This document shows, one piece after another, positions 17,829 through 26,812 of a stretch of DNA of 64,000 bases. A program made the translations under genes and the position numbers. The notes beneath the pieces are model-generated. The model had not been told where the DNA came from. It searched no databases and was given only the letters and a program-made list of their open reading frames with translations. Source of the stretch: Saprospiraceae bacterium (GTDB taxonomy: Bacteria; Bacteroidota; Bacteroidia; Chitinophagales; Saprospiraceae); NCBI GenBank assembly GCA_028280415.1, contig JANQLV010000053.1:1-64000 (forward strand), given 5' to 3'. Position 1 is the stretch's first letter, and every line of letters begins with the position of its first letter.

Positions 17829-17886
17829 TTAACATAAAGTTAATATTCAAGTAACACCTAATTAAAACCCTTACAGTTCCTTTGCA
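17829..17886 (+). promoter_or_regulatory. Four Pho-box-like direct repeats plus -7 region
   Basis: TTAACA (17829), TTAATA (17840), GTAACA (17851) and TTAAAA (17862) recur with an exact 11-bp period. The last one is 19 bp before TTTGCA (17881). PhoB-class response regulators bind such 11-bp-spaced repeats and replace the -35 contact. The same layout occurs upstream of the TonB receptor and the phosphate operon. Confidence 0.75.
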
Positions 17887-17965
17887 CTGTTTTTTAGGAG
17901 ACTTCACATCACTAACTGAGAAAGTAGATTTTAATTTTCAAAAATTATAAAAAAAGTCAAGCGCA

Positions 17966-19339
17966 ATGAAAAAATTGAATTTCCTGTTTATTGGAATCCT
18001 TTTCACTTCTTTATTATTCACTGCTTGTGGTAGTGACGATGAAAACCCTGAGCCACCAGATGAGAAAACACCTGAGGAATTAGCGGCTGAAGCTTTTGCA
18101 GCATATTTCGAGACTGCTGGTAATGCTTCACTTGATCCGGCTTTCGAGGCAGGTACTATCAAACCAACAGCTGCTCTTGGCGCTGTTTCTTCTACTCCTG
18201 CCGGATTTGAATCTGCAGACTATAAAGGAGCTATTGATCCAACCGGTACACCCTGGTATGCTGGCTGGACTTCTTACGAAAGTATTCTTGCAGGAGGAAA
18301 TACCAAAGAATTTACAGCTGGTGCTAATGTAATAACCATCGATGATGCTACTATGGCTGCGGCTGGTACTGATATCAACTGGACTAAAGACAACACTTAT
18401 CTATTGGATGGTTTTGTATTCGTAAATGATGGACAAACACTTCGCATCGAGGCTGGTACTGTAATTCAGGGGAAACCTGGTCTTGATGTGGATGCCTCTG
18501 CTCTAATCATTGCCAGAGGTGGTAAAATCCAGGCAGAAGGAACTGCTTCCGAGCCAATCGTTTTCACTTTTGAAGGTGATGCCGGAAATACTGCTGCTAC
18601 AACCCGCGGACAATGGGGTGGTTTGATCATCCTGGGAAAAGCTACACTGAATTCTACTCCGGGTGAAACAGCTATTGAAGGTATCCCAACTACCGAAACA
18701 CGTGGTTTGTACGGAGGTAATGATGATGCCGATAACAGTGGTGTTCTGAGATATGTTTCTATCCGTCACGGTGGTACCAATATTGGTGCAGATAATGAAA
18801 TTAATGGTCTTACCCTGGGTGGTGTTGGTTCAGGTACTACTATTGACTACGTTGAAGTAGTGGCGAACAAAGATGATGGAATTGAGTGGTTTGGTGGAAC
18901 TGTAAATGGAAAACACCTTCTTGCTGTTTTCTGTGCAGATGATGCTCTTGATTATGATGAAGGATACCGCGGTAATAACCAGTTTGTAATCGTTCATCAG
19001 GATCCTTCATCAGGAAATGCTGACCGTGGTGGTGAGCACGATGGTGGTACCGACCCTGAAACTGCAACTCCTTTTGCAATACCTGTTTTCTACAATGTAA
19101 CTTCCATTGGAAATCCTGAAAGCCGTGCTATTACTTTCCGCGACAATGCAGGAGGTGAATATCACAACTCTATCTTCTCAGGATATGGAAAAGGTATCGA
19201 TATCGAGTTCTTGAAAGACCAGGAGCAACATTCTTACAAGCAGTTTGAGGATAATAATCTTAAACTTGAAAACAATGTTTTCAATATCACAGGTTTATCC
19301 ACTGGTACTGATTTATTTACCGTAAATGTACCAGAATAA
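17966..19339 (+). CDS. Surface lipoprotein with beta-helix domain, probably phosphate-regulated
   Basis: A 457-residue lipoprotein with lipobox LLFTAC. The acidic run GSDDE right after the cysteine resembles the surface-export signal of Bacteroidota lipoproteins. After a Pro/Glu/Ala-rich linker comes a parallel beta-helix-like body with short repeats (LRIEAGTVIQGKPG, ALIIARGGKIQAEG, WGGLIILGKA, VLRYVSIRHGG). Asp/Gly-rich loops (DDALDYDEGYRGNN, DRGGEHDGGTDP) could bind cations. No sorting domain is present. A Pho-box array precedes it and the same array precedes the TonB receptor two genes later. The pair may work together in uptake of a phosphorus-containing ligand; that is inference. Confidence 0.75.
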   Translation: MKKLNFLFIGILFTSLLFTACGSDDENPEPPDEKTPEELAAEAFAAYFETAGNASLDPAFEAGTIKPTAALGAVSSTPAGFESADYKGAIDPTGTPWYAGWTSYESILAGGNTKEFTAGANVITIDDATMAAAGTDINWTKDNTYLLDGFVFVNDGQTLRIEAGTVIQGKPGLDVDASALIIARGGKIQAEGTASEPIVFTFEGDAGNTAATTRGQWGGLIILGKATLNSTPGETAIEGIPTTETRGLYGGNDDADNSGVLRYVSIRHGGTNIGADNEINGLTLGGVGSGTTIDYVEVVANKDDGIEWFGGTVNGKHLLAVFCADDALDYDEGYRGNNQFVIVHQDPSSGNADRGGEHDGGTDPETATPFAIPVFYNVTSIGNPESRAITFRDNAGGEYHNSIFSGYGKGIDIEFLKDQEQHSYKQFEDNNLKLENNVFNITGLSTGTDLFTVNVPE

Positions 19340-19389
19340 GTAATACTACTAATCTGATTACATAAAATTTCTCAAAAGCTATAAAGCTC

Positions 19390-19427
19390 AAGCATCTCTT
19401 ATCTTCTGATAGGAGATGCTTTTTTAT
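19390..19427 (+). terminator. Terminator of the beta-helix lipoprotein gene
   Basis: AAGCATCTC pairs perfectly with GAGATGCTT, extended by TATC/GATA, and is followed by TTTTTTATA. It starts 51 bases after the stop. From here to the promoter at 19755 I see no supportable gene. Confidence 0.9.
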
Positions 19428-19754
19428 AAAGAGGTTGTTTATAAATGGAGGTTGAAATTAGTGGTATTGCCTGGAAAGTAAGGGACGAGAAAAAACCGCA
19501 GTATTGGATTATAATGACTCGCAACTAAACCATCTGTCTATTTTAAACAACTTCTACAAACACTTAAATCCCTTTTTCTCTTTTCTTCGTCATTTTTTTC
19601 CTTTCAGACTATCCTTTTTCAAAATAATTCTTTATTCTTATACATTATTATATGGTATGAAATTTTGGCTTTTGATTGCTTCGATGCCCAAATCCGATAT
19701 CTCATATCCGGTTTAATGTCGCTTGGCCACTATACTTTTTAACTTCAAGCACAT

Positions 19755-19762
19755 TAAATTTG
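19755..19762 (+). promoter_or_regulatory. Promoter -7 box of the small membrane protein gene
   Basis: TAAATTTG matches TAnnTTTG and ends 22 bases before the TTG start at 19785. Confidence 0.45.
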
Positions 19763-19784
19763 TAGTTTAAAATATTCGGTAAAA

Positions 19785-20123
19785 TTGAATCATTTCGGTA
19801 AATATCAAAGATGGATATACCAGGCCATCTCTATTCTTGTTTTAGCCGGGCTTCTTTGCGCTAACGGAATGAACTACTTTTTGCCTACCTCGAATTACGA
19901 CCTTGGACTATACGAATTGTACGATCCAGTTGATGAAGAATCGGATACTGAATCAGAAAATACTAAAGAAGATATTGATTTAAAACTAAAAAGTCAGCAT
20001 CTGTCTCTGCGTAAACATTATGTTAATTATTTGCAGCATTCCTTTGAGACTGCTGCCATTCAACCTATTGGTAGTTTGGAAACGCCTACTCCCCCTCCCG
20101 AATACTCATTGATTCTCCTTTGA
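19785..20123 (+). CDS. Small single-pass membrane or exported protein of unknown function
   Basis: 112 residues. A positively charged N-terminus precedes one hydrophobic segment (AISILVLAGLLCANGMNYFL). An acidic stretch (DPVDEESDTESENTKEDIDL) and a Pro-rich tail follow. I do not recognise the family. The reading frame has no ATG before residue 30, so the start is taken as TTG at 19785, 22 bases after a good -7 box. It precedes the SulP transporter on the same strand by 125 bases. A role linked to that transporter is possible but unproven. Confidence 0.55.
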   Translation: MNHFGKYQRWIYQAISILVLAGLLCANGMNYFLPTSNYDLGLYELYDPVDEESDTESENTKEDIDLKLKSQHLSLRKHYVNYLQHSFETAAIQPIGSLETPTPPPEYSLILL

Positions 20124-20138
20124 TTGCATCAGCGTTCA

Positions 20139-20161
20139 AAACCCGGTGAATAACCAGGTTT
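20139..20161 (+). other. Hairpin between the small protein and SulP genes
   Basis: AAACC-c-GG and CC-a-GGTTT pair around a 7-nt loop, 16 bases after the stop. There is no T-run after it, so it may be a processing or attenuation structure rather than a terminator. Confidence 0.35.
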
Positions 20162-20248
20162 AACAGATTGAATGAAGTATTCCTGCGAATAGAATCCTGT
20201 AATTCGTTCGTCTGCTTCATTTGAAAGGACTTCCAAACAGAAAGCATT

Positions 20249-22126
20249 ATGAAAAAAATATTCGGTTTTGACTTCTCAAATTTGAGAGGAGACATATTTG
20301 GTGGAATTACCGCAGGAATCGTAGCCCTGCCATTGGCTCTGGCTTTCGGACTTCAATCCGGACTCGAAGCCTCGGCAGGGCTGTATGGAGCTATATTTAT
20401 CAGCTTCTTTGCTGCGCTTTTTGGTGGCACCAGTACCCAGATTTCCGGTCCGACAGCACCGATGACTGCCGTAAGTATGATCATTATCGCAGGTATCGTC
20501 ACAGCTAATGACGGAGACCTCGATAAAGCTTTACCCTCCATTCTGATGGTATTTTTACTAGCAGGTCTGATACAGGTTTTAATGGGACTCCTTAAACTCG
20601 GAATGTACATCCGATATATTCCTTACCCCGTCGTTTCGGGCTTTATGACCGGAATTGGGGTAATTATCCTGATTACACAAATATTACCGATGATGGGCTA
20701 CTACCCCACCGAGGATCAAGTTTTTGTAAACCAATACAAGCCCCAGGCAGAAGAGGTAATTCTCAAAAAGATTTTGAAAGAAGAAGCCGCAGAAGATATA
20801 CTGGTTCTGGAGGATTTTAAAGAGACTATTGCCCGGGCAGAAAAAATTACCCAGGAGGATATCATGAAAGAAGCCAATGCCCTGGCCCAAAAAGATGCAA
20901 AGGGTGTTGTCAATTCTCTTCAATTGGTTCCCAAAGCTTTGAAAAACATCAATTACACCGACCTTATCCTCGGTTTACTGACAATATTTATTATCTATGG
21001 TTTCAAAAGGGTCACCAAAGCCATACCCAGTACGCTGGTTGCCCTTGTTGCAGTATCTATAGGCGCCTTGTTCGTCCTAGGGGAAGGTGGATATCGGGCT
21101 ATTGGCGAAATACCAAGCGGGTTTCCGGCTTTAAGACTCGATATCTTCAGCGGATTCAGTCTGGGACAAATACAGCCCTATATCATCACAGCAATCTCCC
21201 TGGCGGCACTGGGTGCTATTGACTCTCTCCTGACTTCTGTAGTGGCCGATAATATGACCAAAACCAAACACAATCCCAATAAAGAGCTGGTAGGTCAGGG
21301 AATTGGTAATTCAATCGCAGCTTTGTTTGGAGGAATTCCCGGAGCAGGAGCGACCATTCGCACTGTCGTTAACATCGATTCCGGTGGAAAAACGAAAATC
21401 TCGGGCATGATTGCAGGGATACTTTTATTAGGGATACTTTTGTTATTGGGGCCAACCGCCTCCAAAATTCCGGCGGCCGTTTTAGCTGGAATTCTCGTCA
21501 CTGTCGGTATTGGAGTTATGGATTATAAAGGGCTGAAAGCAATACGTCAATTACCAATCAGTGAAGTATTTATCATGCTCCTTGTTTTAGTATTGACCGT
21601 ATTTATTGGATTGGTAAAGGCCGTGCTTATCGGAATGGTCATTGCCTCCGTCATGTTTATGAAAAAAATCTCCGATGTAGTTGAAGATCGAACCAAGAGT
21701 GCCCCCTTAAAAGAATTCTCCAGAGAAATGCCCTGGATCGACGAAGGCGATATCATCGATCGAATTGGAAATAAAGTATATATCAAGCACCTGGATGGCC
21801 CCCTGTTCTTTGGTTTTGCCTCAAGATTCCAGGATATGATAAAAGCACTTCCCGAACTGGAAGTTGTTATAATTCGCATGGATAAAGTGCCCTATGTGGA
21901 TCAATCCGGGCTTTATGCTATGGAAGATGCTGTGATGGATTTACAGGCACAGGACATTATCATTGTTTTCAATGACTTACATGGACAGCCCAGAGATATG
22001 TTCGAAAGATTTAATCTCGTACCGGGGCTGGTAGATGAAAAGTATTGCTTCCCAGATTTTAAATCCACCTCGAATTGGCTCTCTAAGCATCTGAAATCTG
22101 ATAAAAGAATTAAAATATCCGTATAA
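20249..22126 (+). CDS. SulP-family inorganic anion transporter with STAS domain
   Basis: 625 residues. The N-terminal transport domain begins with the family signature (GDIFGGITAGIVALPLALAF) and includes ISGPTAPMTAVSM and further membrane spans to ~residue 480. A cytoplasmic STAS domain forms the last ~110 residues (VYIKHLDGPLFFGFASRFQD). SulP proteins move sulfate, bicarbonate or other anions across the inner membrane, and the substrate cannot be read from sequence. A charged insertion of about 75 residues (roughly 155-230) interrupts the membrane domain. The gene lies between two Pho-box-controlled genes but shows no such box itself. A terminator follows. Confidence 0.9.
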   Translation: MKKIFGFDFSNLRGDIFGGITAGIVALPLALAFGLQSGLEASAGLYGAIFISFFAALFGGTSTQISGPTAPMTAVSMIIIAGIVTANDGDLDKALPSILMVFLLAGLIQVLMGLLKLGMYIRYIPYPVVSGFMTGIGVIILITQILPMMGYYPTEDQVFVNQYKPQAEEVILKKILKEEAAEDILVLEDFKETIARAEKITQEDIMKEANALAQKDAKGVVNSLQLVPKALKNINYTDLILGLLTIFIIYGFKRVTKAIPSTLVALVAVSIGALFVLGEGGYRAIGEIPSGFPALRLDIFSGFSLGQIQPYIITAISLAALGAIDSLLTSVVADNMTKTKHNPNKELVGQGIGNSIAALFGGIPGAGATIRTVVNIDSGGKTKISGMIAGILLLGILLLLGPTASKIPAAVLAGILVTVGIGVMDYKGLKAIRQLPISEVFIMLLVLVLTVFIGLVKAVLIGMVIASVMFMKKISDVVEDRTKSAPLKEFSREMPWIDEGDIIDRIGNKVYIKHLDGPLFFGFASRFQDMIKALPELEVVIIRMDKVPYVDQSGLYAMEDAVMDLQAQDIIIVFNDLHGQPRDMFERFNLVPGLVDEKYCFPDFKSTSNWLSKHLKSDKRIKISV

Positions 22127-22152
22127 TAGGTTACTCCCTATTTTATAAAAGG

Positions 22153-22186
22153 CCAGGTATCGAGTATTCGATGCCTGGTTCTTATT
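22153..22186 (+). terminator. Terminator of the SulP gene
   Basis: CCAGGTATCGA pairs with TCGATGCCTGG (one T-G pair) around a 4-nt loop, followed by TTCTTATTTT. Confidence 0.8.
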
Positions 22187-22216
22187 TTCAGACTAATAAT
22201 TTCCATTTCCAGCCAC

Positions 22217-22274
22217 TTTACACAAAGTTAACACTGGTTTAACTGATAATTAAAACTACAAATCGACCTTTGCA
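22217..22274 (+). promoter_or_regulatory. Four Pho-box-like direct repeats plus -7 region
   Basis: TTTACA (22217), TTAACA (22228), TTAACT (22239) and TTAAAA (22250) have an exact 11-bp period. TTTGCA begins 19 bp after the last. Over 41 bp this region aligns without gaps to the one at 17828, with 30 identical positions by my count. Start codon at 22301. Confidence 0.78.
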
Positions 22275-22300
22275 GCCGAAACAGTTAAAATTTTATCGAA

Positions 22301-25171
22301 ATGGAATTAAAAAATCTTTTATTGATGCTGGCTATTGTTTTTGTAGCCGGTTCAATCTCTGCACAAACCGGAACTATCACCGGGAAAGTTATCGAAGCAG
22401 AATCAGGGTTTGAAGTTATTGGTGGAAATGTTGTCATCCAGGGTACTACTACGGGGGCATCCACTGATCTTGACGGTGTTTACAGGTTTGAAGTAGAGCC
22501 AGGTACTTATACACTGGAGTGTTCCTATATTGGCTTTGATAATGCAATTATTGAAAATGTAACAGTTACTGCGGGGCAGGTAACTGCTATTGATATCAAG
22601 ATGGGAGAAGCTCCTATTGAACTGGAAGTAGCTACAGTAGTTGGAAAAAGGATCAATAATAACGAAGCGGCAGTATTGACCATTCAGAAAAAAGCTCCTG
22701 TTGTATTGGATGCCATTTCTGCTGCACAAATCTCCAAGAGTGGAGATAATGATGTAGCCGCAGCAGTAAAACGCGTTACCGGAGTAACCGTAGAAGGTGG
22801 AAAATACGTCTACGTTCGTGGTCTTGGAGATCGCTACAGTAAAACAACCCTAAACGGAGCTACTATCCCGGGGCTTGATCCAAATAAGAACACTGTTCAG
22901 ATGGATTTATTCCCAACCAATCTGATTGACAATATTCTAGTCTATAAAACCTTCTCGCCGAATCTGCCCGGAGACTTTACTGGTGGCTATGTTGATATTT
23001 CAACAAAAGATTTTCCAACCACCAAAACCATTAATGTCTCTGCCTCTATTGGTATGAATACGACCTGGGCTTTTAATAATAATTTCCTTAACTACGAAGG
23101 CGGAAAACGCGACTGGTTAGGTTTTGATGATGGAACCAGAGCCGTTCCGGATTTCATACAACAAAACGGTGTACCAGCAGAACAAAGAGGAAGTAATATC
23201 AATGTAACACAGGCGCAAAATTTAACAGCAGCTACTAACTCTTTTGCCAATAATCTGGCTTTTCAAAACGAAACAGCAATGCCGAATTTCAATTTGGGAC
23301 TTTCTGTTGGCAATCAAAAAACTATTTTTGGAAAGCAACTGGGTATGATTGCTGCTTTGAGTTATCAGCGTTCCAGCGAATTCTACGAGAATGGAATTTC
23401 CGGTATCTATCAATTAACCTCAGATTATGAAAATGCAAGTGGTTTGACTACTCAATTGAGAGTTGACGATACCCGGGGGACACAAAAAACCCTCTGGGGA
23501 GCAATGTTCAATACCAGTTTAAAATTAAACAGCAATAATAAAATCGGGCTGTCTTTAATGCATAATCAAAGTGGTATCACCACAGCACGTTTTCAGGAAG
23601 GTAAAAAACAAGTAGACGATCCTGATGATGGTTATCAGACCAGAACCTGGCAATTCCTGGAACGTGGACTATCTACCGCTCAGCTTAAAGGTAAACATGT
23701 CTTCGGCACCAATAATATGGAATTAAAATGGATGACTTCCTATGCCTTGTCCACTCAGGATGAGCCGGATTTGCGTTTCTTTACAAATCGTTTCCGGGAG
23801 ACAGCAAACGGAATTTCCTACTTTATAAAACCATCGAGTGATCGACTTCCGGTTCGCTATTTCCGTAGTATGAATCAAAACAATATCGACAGCAAAATCG
23901 ATTTATCTATTCCTTTCGCTCAATGGGATGGTTTGACTTCAAAATTCAAGTTTGGCCTTGGTTATTTGATGAAGGATCGCGAGTTCCGTGAGGACCGATA
24001 TAATTATGACAATCAATCCGCTTCCTTTTCCGGTGATATTTCGCAGTACTTCAGTCAGGCAAATTTATTGACATTTGATGAAGCGGAGCAAATGTACCTC
24101 AACAATGGAGACGGTGTTTTTCTAATTGATGCTTTTATTGCTGCCAACAACTATAATGCTGAACAGCAGGTTGGTTCTGCTTATGCAATGGTTGAGTTGC
24201 CATTAACCTCAAAATTGAGAGCCATCACCGGTTTGCGGGCAGAAAGTACCACCATACAGTTTTTCAGCTTTAGTGAAGACATTCGGGAGATTTACCCGAA
24301 TCTGGACGGTGAGCAAAATATCATCGATGAATTGGACCTCCTGCCATCTTTGAATTTGAATTATGAGCTTACGGATAATATGAAGTTGCGTTTTGCCTAT
24401 AACCGTACTTTGGCCAGACCTACTTTCCGGGAATTAGCTCCCTTTGAATCTTTCGATTTCATGGGAGGTTTTATCTTGATTGGAAATCCTGCCCTGCAGA
24501 GAACGCTTACCGATAACTTTGATTTGAGATGGGAAATTTTCCCTCAAGCAAAAGAAATCATCTCTGTTAGTGCATTTTACAAAAGGTTCCAAAACCCGAT
24601 CGAGCGTACTTATAATCCGGAGGCACCTAATGGAGAGTTCACATTCAGAAATGTAGATAATGCATTTCTGGCCGGAGCTGAGTTTGAAGTAAAAAAGAGT
24701 TTGAGCTTTATCAGTTCGAAGTTGAGCGATTTTAGCCTCGGAACCAACTTCACTTATATATACTCTGAAAGCGATATCGACGAAAGAGAGTTAGAACAAA
24801 TTCGGGCCACAAATCCTGATGCAGATGATACTCGTGAAATGTTTGGCCAGTCTCCATATGTAATCAATGCCTTGCTATCTTACAAGAATCTCAAAGGTAC
24901 AAGCGCCAATTTGTCTTATAATATTAACGGAGCAAAAATCTCTTATATTACCATCGGTGGTACACCTAATATTTATGAGCTCCCAAGACATTCTTTAAAT
25001 TTCAATATCGGACACAACTTTGAAAATGGTTTTGGTGTTAGATTATCAGCAAACAATATTCTTAATGCCAAGTTACAACAGGCGATCACTTTTAAAGGCG
25101 AAGAATATTATGTACAAGAAAATGAACTTGGAACCACCTTTTCCATTGGACTAAATTTCAAAGTTCAGTAG
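22301..25171 (+). CDS. TonB-dependent outer-membrane receptor, probably phosphate-regulated
   Basis: A 956-residue receptor. It has a signal peptide (MELKNLLLMLAIVFVAGSIS) and a carboxypeptidase-regulatory-like domain (TGTITGKVIEAESGFEVIGG, residues ~23-105). The plug domain carries RVTGVTVEGGKYVYVRGLGD and DLFPTNLIDNILVYKTFSPN. A 22-strand-type barrel ends in FSIGLNFKVQ. Such receptors import bulky ligands using TonB energy. It lacks a SusD partner. The upstream Pho-box array, shared with the beta-helix lipoprotein at 17966, suggests induction on phosphate limitation. A ligand containing phosphorus is inferred from regulation only. Confidence 0.9.
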   Translation: MELKNLLLMLAIVFVAGSISAQTGTITGKVIEAESGFEVIGGNVVIQGTTTGASTDLDGVYRFEVEPGTYTLECSYIGFDNAIIENVTVTAGQVTAIDIKMGEAPIELEVATVVGKRINNNEAAVLTIQKKAPVVLDAISAAQISKSGDNDVAAAVKRVTGVTVEGGKYVYVRGLGDRYSKTTLNGATIPGLDPNKNTVQMDLFPTNLIDNILVYKTFSPNLPGDFTGGYVDISTKDFPTTKTINVSASIGMNTTWAFNNNFLNYEGGKRDWLGFDDGTRAVPDFIQQNGVPAEQRGSNINVTQAQNLTAATNSFANNLAFQNETAMPNFNLGLSVGNQKTIFGKQLGMIAALSYQRSSEFYENGISGIYQLTSDYENASGLTTQLRVDDTRGTQKTLWGAMFNTSLKLNSNNKIGLSLMHNQSGITTARFQEGKKQVDDPDDGYQTRTWQFLERGLSTAQLKGKHVFGTNNMELKWMTSYALSTQDEPDLRFFTNRFRETANGISYFIKPSSDRLPVRYFRSMNQNNIDSKIDLSIPFAQWDGLTSKFKFGLGYLMKDREFREDRYNYDNQSASFSGDISQYFSQANLLTFDEAEQMYLNNGDGVFLIDAFIAANNYNAEQQVGSAYAMVELPLTSKLRAITGLRAESTTIQFFSFSEDIREIYPNLDGEQNIIDELDLLPSLNLNYELTDNMKLRFAYNRTLARPTFRELAPFESFDFMGGFILIGNPALQRTLTDNFDLRWEIFPQAKEIISVSAFYKRFQNPIERTYNPEAPNGEFTFRNVDNAFLAGAEFEVKKSLSFISSKLSDFSLGTNFTYIYSESDIDERELEQIRATNPDADDTREMFGQSPYVINALLSYKNLKGTSANLSYNINGAKISYITIGGTPNIYELPRHSLNFNIGHNFENGFGVRLSANNILNAKLQQAITFKGEEYYVQENELGTTFSIGLNFKVQ

Positions 25172-25194
25172 CAAAATTTTAACTGTTTATACCG

Positions 25195-25238
25195 AAAAGC
25201 CGGAATACTCTAGTAGTATCTCCGGCTTTTCCATTTTT
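25195..25238. terminator. Bidirectional terminator between the TonB receptor and a lipoprotein gene
   Basis: AAAAGCCGGA pairs with TCCGGCTTTT, with an inner ATACT/AGTAT pairing and one bulged base. CCATTTTTAT follows on the plus side. The genes on either side converge on it. Confidence 0.85.
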
Positions 25239-25254
25239 ATAAAGTAATAATATT

Positions 25255-25665
25255 TTATTGCCTTTCAGCCTCTATTATCCAACTAGAATTATTGAAGAAG
25301 CCCTCCAGTTTCATATTGTCACCCGATATTTCGAGATCAACACTTTGTTCTTCATCGAATAATAATCCGGTACCATCATTCGTGACTCTATAATCAAATT
25401 CTGCGGAAGTAGTACCTCCATTAAAGTCGCTGTATGCCCAAAAAGTTTTTCCTCCATCCTCCGTTTCGGGAGTATATGTCATTATGTGAGAGGTGAATAC
25501 AGTGCCCATCGCTTCTGTCTCGTTTATTTTATAAGAAACTATTTTCCAATATCCTTCCATTAAATCATTAGTTGTTTCATTGAGAGATGGTTCATCTCTA
25601 CAAGCGCTAAGGGATAAGAGTATTGTGAAAAATAAAGTTACTCTAAGGAAAGTATACATTTTCAT
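25255..25665 (-). CDS. Small lipocalin-like lipoprotein
   Basis: 136 residues with lipobox LLSLSAC. A mature domain of alternating strands begins with LMEGYWKIVSYKIN and ends with NNSSWIIEAERQ. The W-K start followed by short strands resembles the lipocalin-like (DUF-type) lipoproteins common in Bacteroidota, which may bind small hydrophobic molecules. No motif fixes a ligand. It is monocistronic, and its upstream region contains a heptad-like repeat remnant. Confidence 0.65.
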   Translation of the reverse strand: MKMYTFLRVTLFFTILLSLSACRDEPSLNETTNDLMEGYWKIVSYKINETEAMGTVFTSHIMTYTPETEDGGKTFWAYSDFNGGTTSAEFDYRVTNDGTGLLFDEEQSVDLEISGDNMKLEGFFNNSSWIIEAERQ

Positions 25666-25691
25666 AGTTTTAGAATTTATTAAGGAATCAT

Positions 25692-25720
25692 TCGATTTTC
25701 GTTATTCATTATTCGATTTT
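25692..25720. repeat. Short CGA-heptad remnant
   Basis: Read on the minus strand the units are CGAATAA, TGAATAA, CGAAAAT and CGAATGA, all 7 bp. This is the same repeat family as at 5264 and 14891. It lies about 30-55 bases upstream of the lipoprotein start at 25665. The remaining intergenic sequence to 25967 shows nothing else I can support. Confidence 0.65.
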
Positions 25721-25979
25721 TCCCCAAGGTCTCCGGTTAGTGTATCTAATATTTAAAGACAATGCGTAACCTTAATGTTCGAATATATGAGTAAGGAGCA
25801 CCGATTTTAAGAAATATTTAAGAATATTGATTCTAAAACAAATGTCTATGCTACGACCTTGGCATTCCAGATTTTTTACCCATATTTGTCAGAGCATTAT
25901 AGTAAAAGACGTACCCAAGAATACAATCCTGTTTGTTCCAGGTCTTTAAAACATCAATTTTTTATAAAAAAGCCATACC

Positions 25980-26660
25980 ATCAATCCGAAAAGTGCCATA
26001 TTATTTTTTACCCGTTCGGCTACACAGGAGGTTGCTGCTAAATCTTTTCTAAAAGGTCAAAAGGCAAAAAACCTGAAAATTGCCCGGCACTTGATTGCCC
26101 ATACCCGCCAGACCGCTCTGGACTCAAAGCTTCCGGTCTTCATTGCAGAAGGTAGGAATCAACAAGGCAACAGTTTCGGTCATCGTCTGGCGAATGCAGT
26201 TGAAACAATTTTTGATTCCGGTTTTGAAAAGGTGATCATTATCGGAAACGATTGCCCGGAATTAACTACCTTACAGTTGCATCAGGCCAATCAGCTCTGT
26301 CAGTCGGATCAGGTTGTATTAGGTCCCACGAGTGATGGAGGAGCTTATTTAATCGCTTTTCATAAAAAGCATTTTGAAAAAAGCACTTTCATTAATCTGG
26401 ACTGGGAAACCGCTAATTTTCATGCATCTTTTCAAGCATACCTACAAGCACAAAATGTCGGGCTGGAATTATTAGTCGAATTGCAGGATATTGATGATCC
26501 CGAGCAATTAAAGGCAATTCTTGCCAGGCTTTGTGATTCTCATCCTTTTAAAAAATTCATCAAATATCTGATCCGAGATTTTCATTTTAACGGATTCAGC
26601 TATAGCATACTTATCCCCCAAATAAGTAAACAATTTCTCTTTCTATCCAGAGCCCCATAA
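25980..26660 (+). CDS. DUF2064 / glycosyltransferase-A-like protein, start unclear
   Basis: The frame from 25968 reads SAILFFTRSATQEVAAKSF near its N-terminus, then NSFGHRLANAVETIFDSGF and KVIIIGNDCPEL. These are hallmarks of the DUF2064 family (TIGR04282-like), a GT-A fold sometimes found in arsenosugar gene clusters. No ATG, GTG or TTG occurs in frame before 26091, yet the conserved first strand begins near 25992. Either translation starts at a rare codon (ATC at 25980), or a frameshift in the A/T runs at 25959-25970 separates it from its true start. The coordinates given use the ATC. The C-terminal part is complete. Neighbours downstream are SusC/SusD and a symporter. Confidence 0.6.
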   Translation: MNPKSAILFFTRSATQEVAAKSFLKGQKAKNLKIARHLIAHTRQTALDSKLPVFIAEGRNQQGNSFGHRLANAVETIFDSGFEKVIIIGNDCPELTTLQLHQANQLCQSDQVVLGPTSDGGAYLIAFHKKHFEKSTFINLDWETANFHASFQAYLQAQNVGLELLVELQDIDDPEQLKAILARLCDSHPFKKFIKYLIRDFHFNGFSYSILIPQISKQFLFLSRAP

Positions 26661-26812
26661 TTACATCTTCCCGTTTTCAAGCAATTTTATTATAAGTCCA
26701 ATTGCTTATTGGAAAGGCTTCGAAATCGAACAAAAAGAAGAGCGGATTTCTGATATTCGCGCATCTTCACTCATTATTCTATTTTTTCTTATTAATCTTT
26801 AAAACATTAGAT

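Noticed and set aside
19504-19716. Forward gene of 70 codons between the beta-helix lipoprotein and the small membrane protein
   Set aside because: It is Phe/Leu/Ser-rich as expected of AT-rich non-coding DNA, with no promoter or recognisable domain.
25859-26041. Short forward gene of 60 codons before the DUF2064 gene
   Set aside because: It overlaps the conserved N-terminal DUF2064 sequence in another frame; the DUF2064 frame has the recognisable motifs.
26702-26812. Upstream extension of the SusC protein to 26702
   Set aside because: It would place 37 residues before a standard signal peptide; the ATG at 26813 gives the expected N-terminus.
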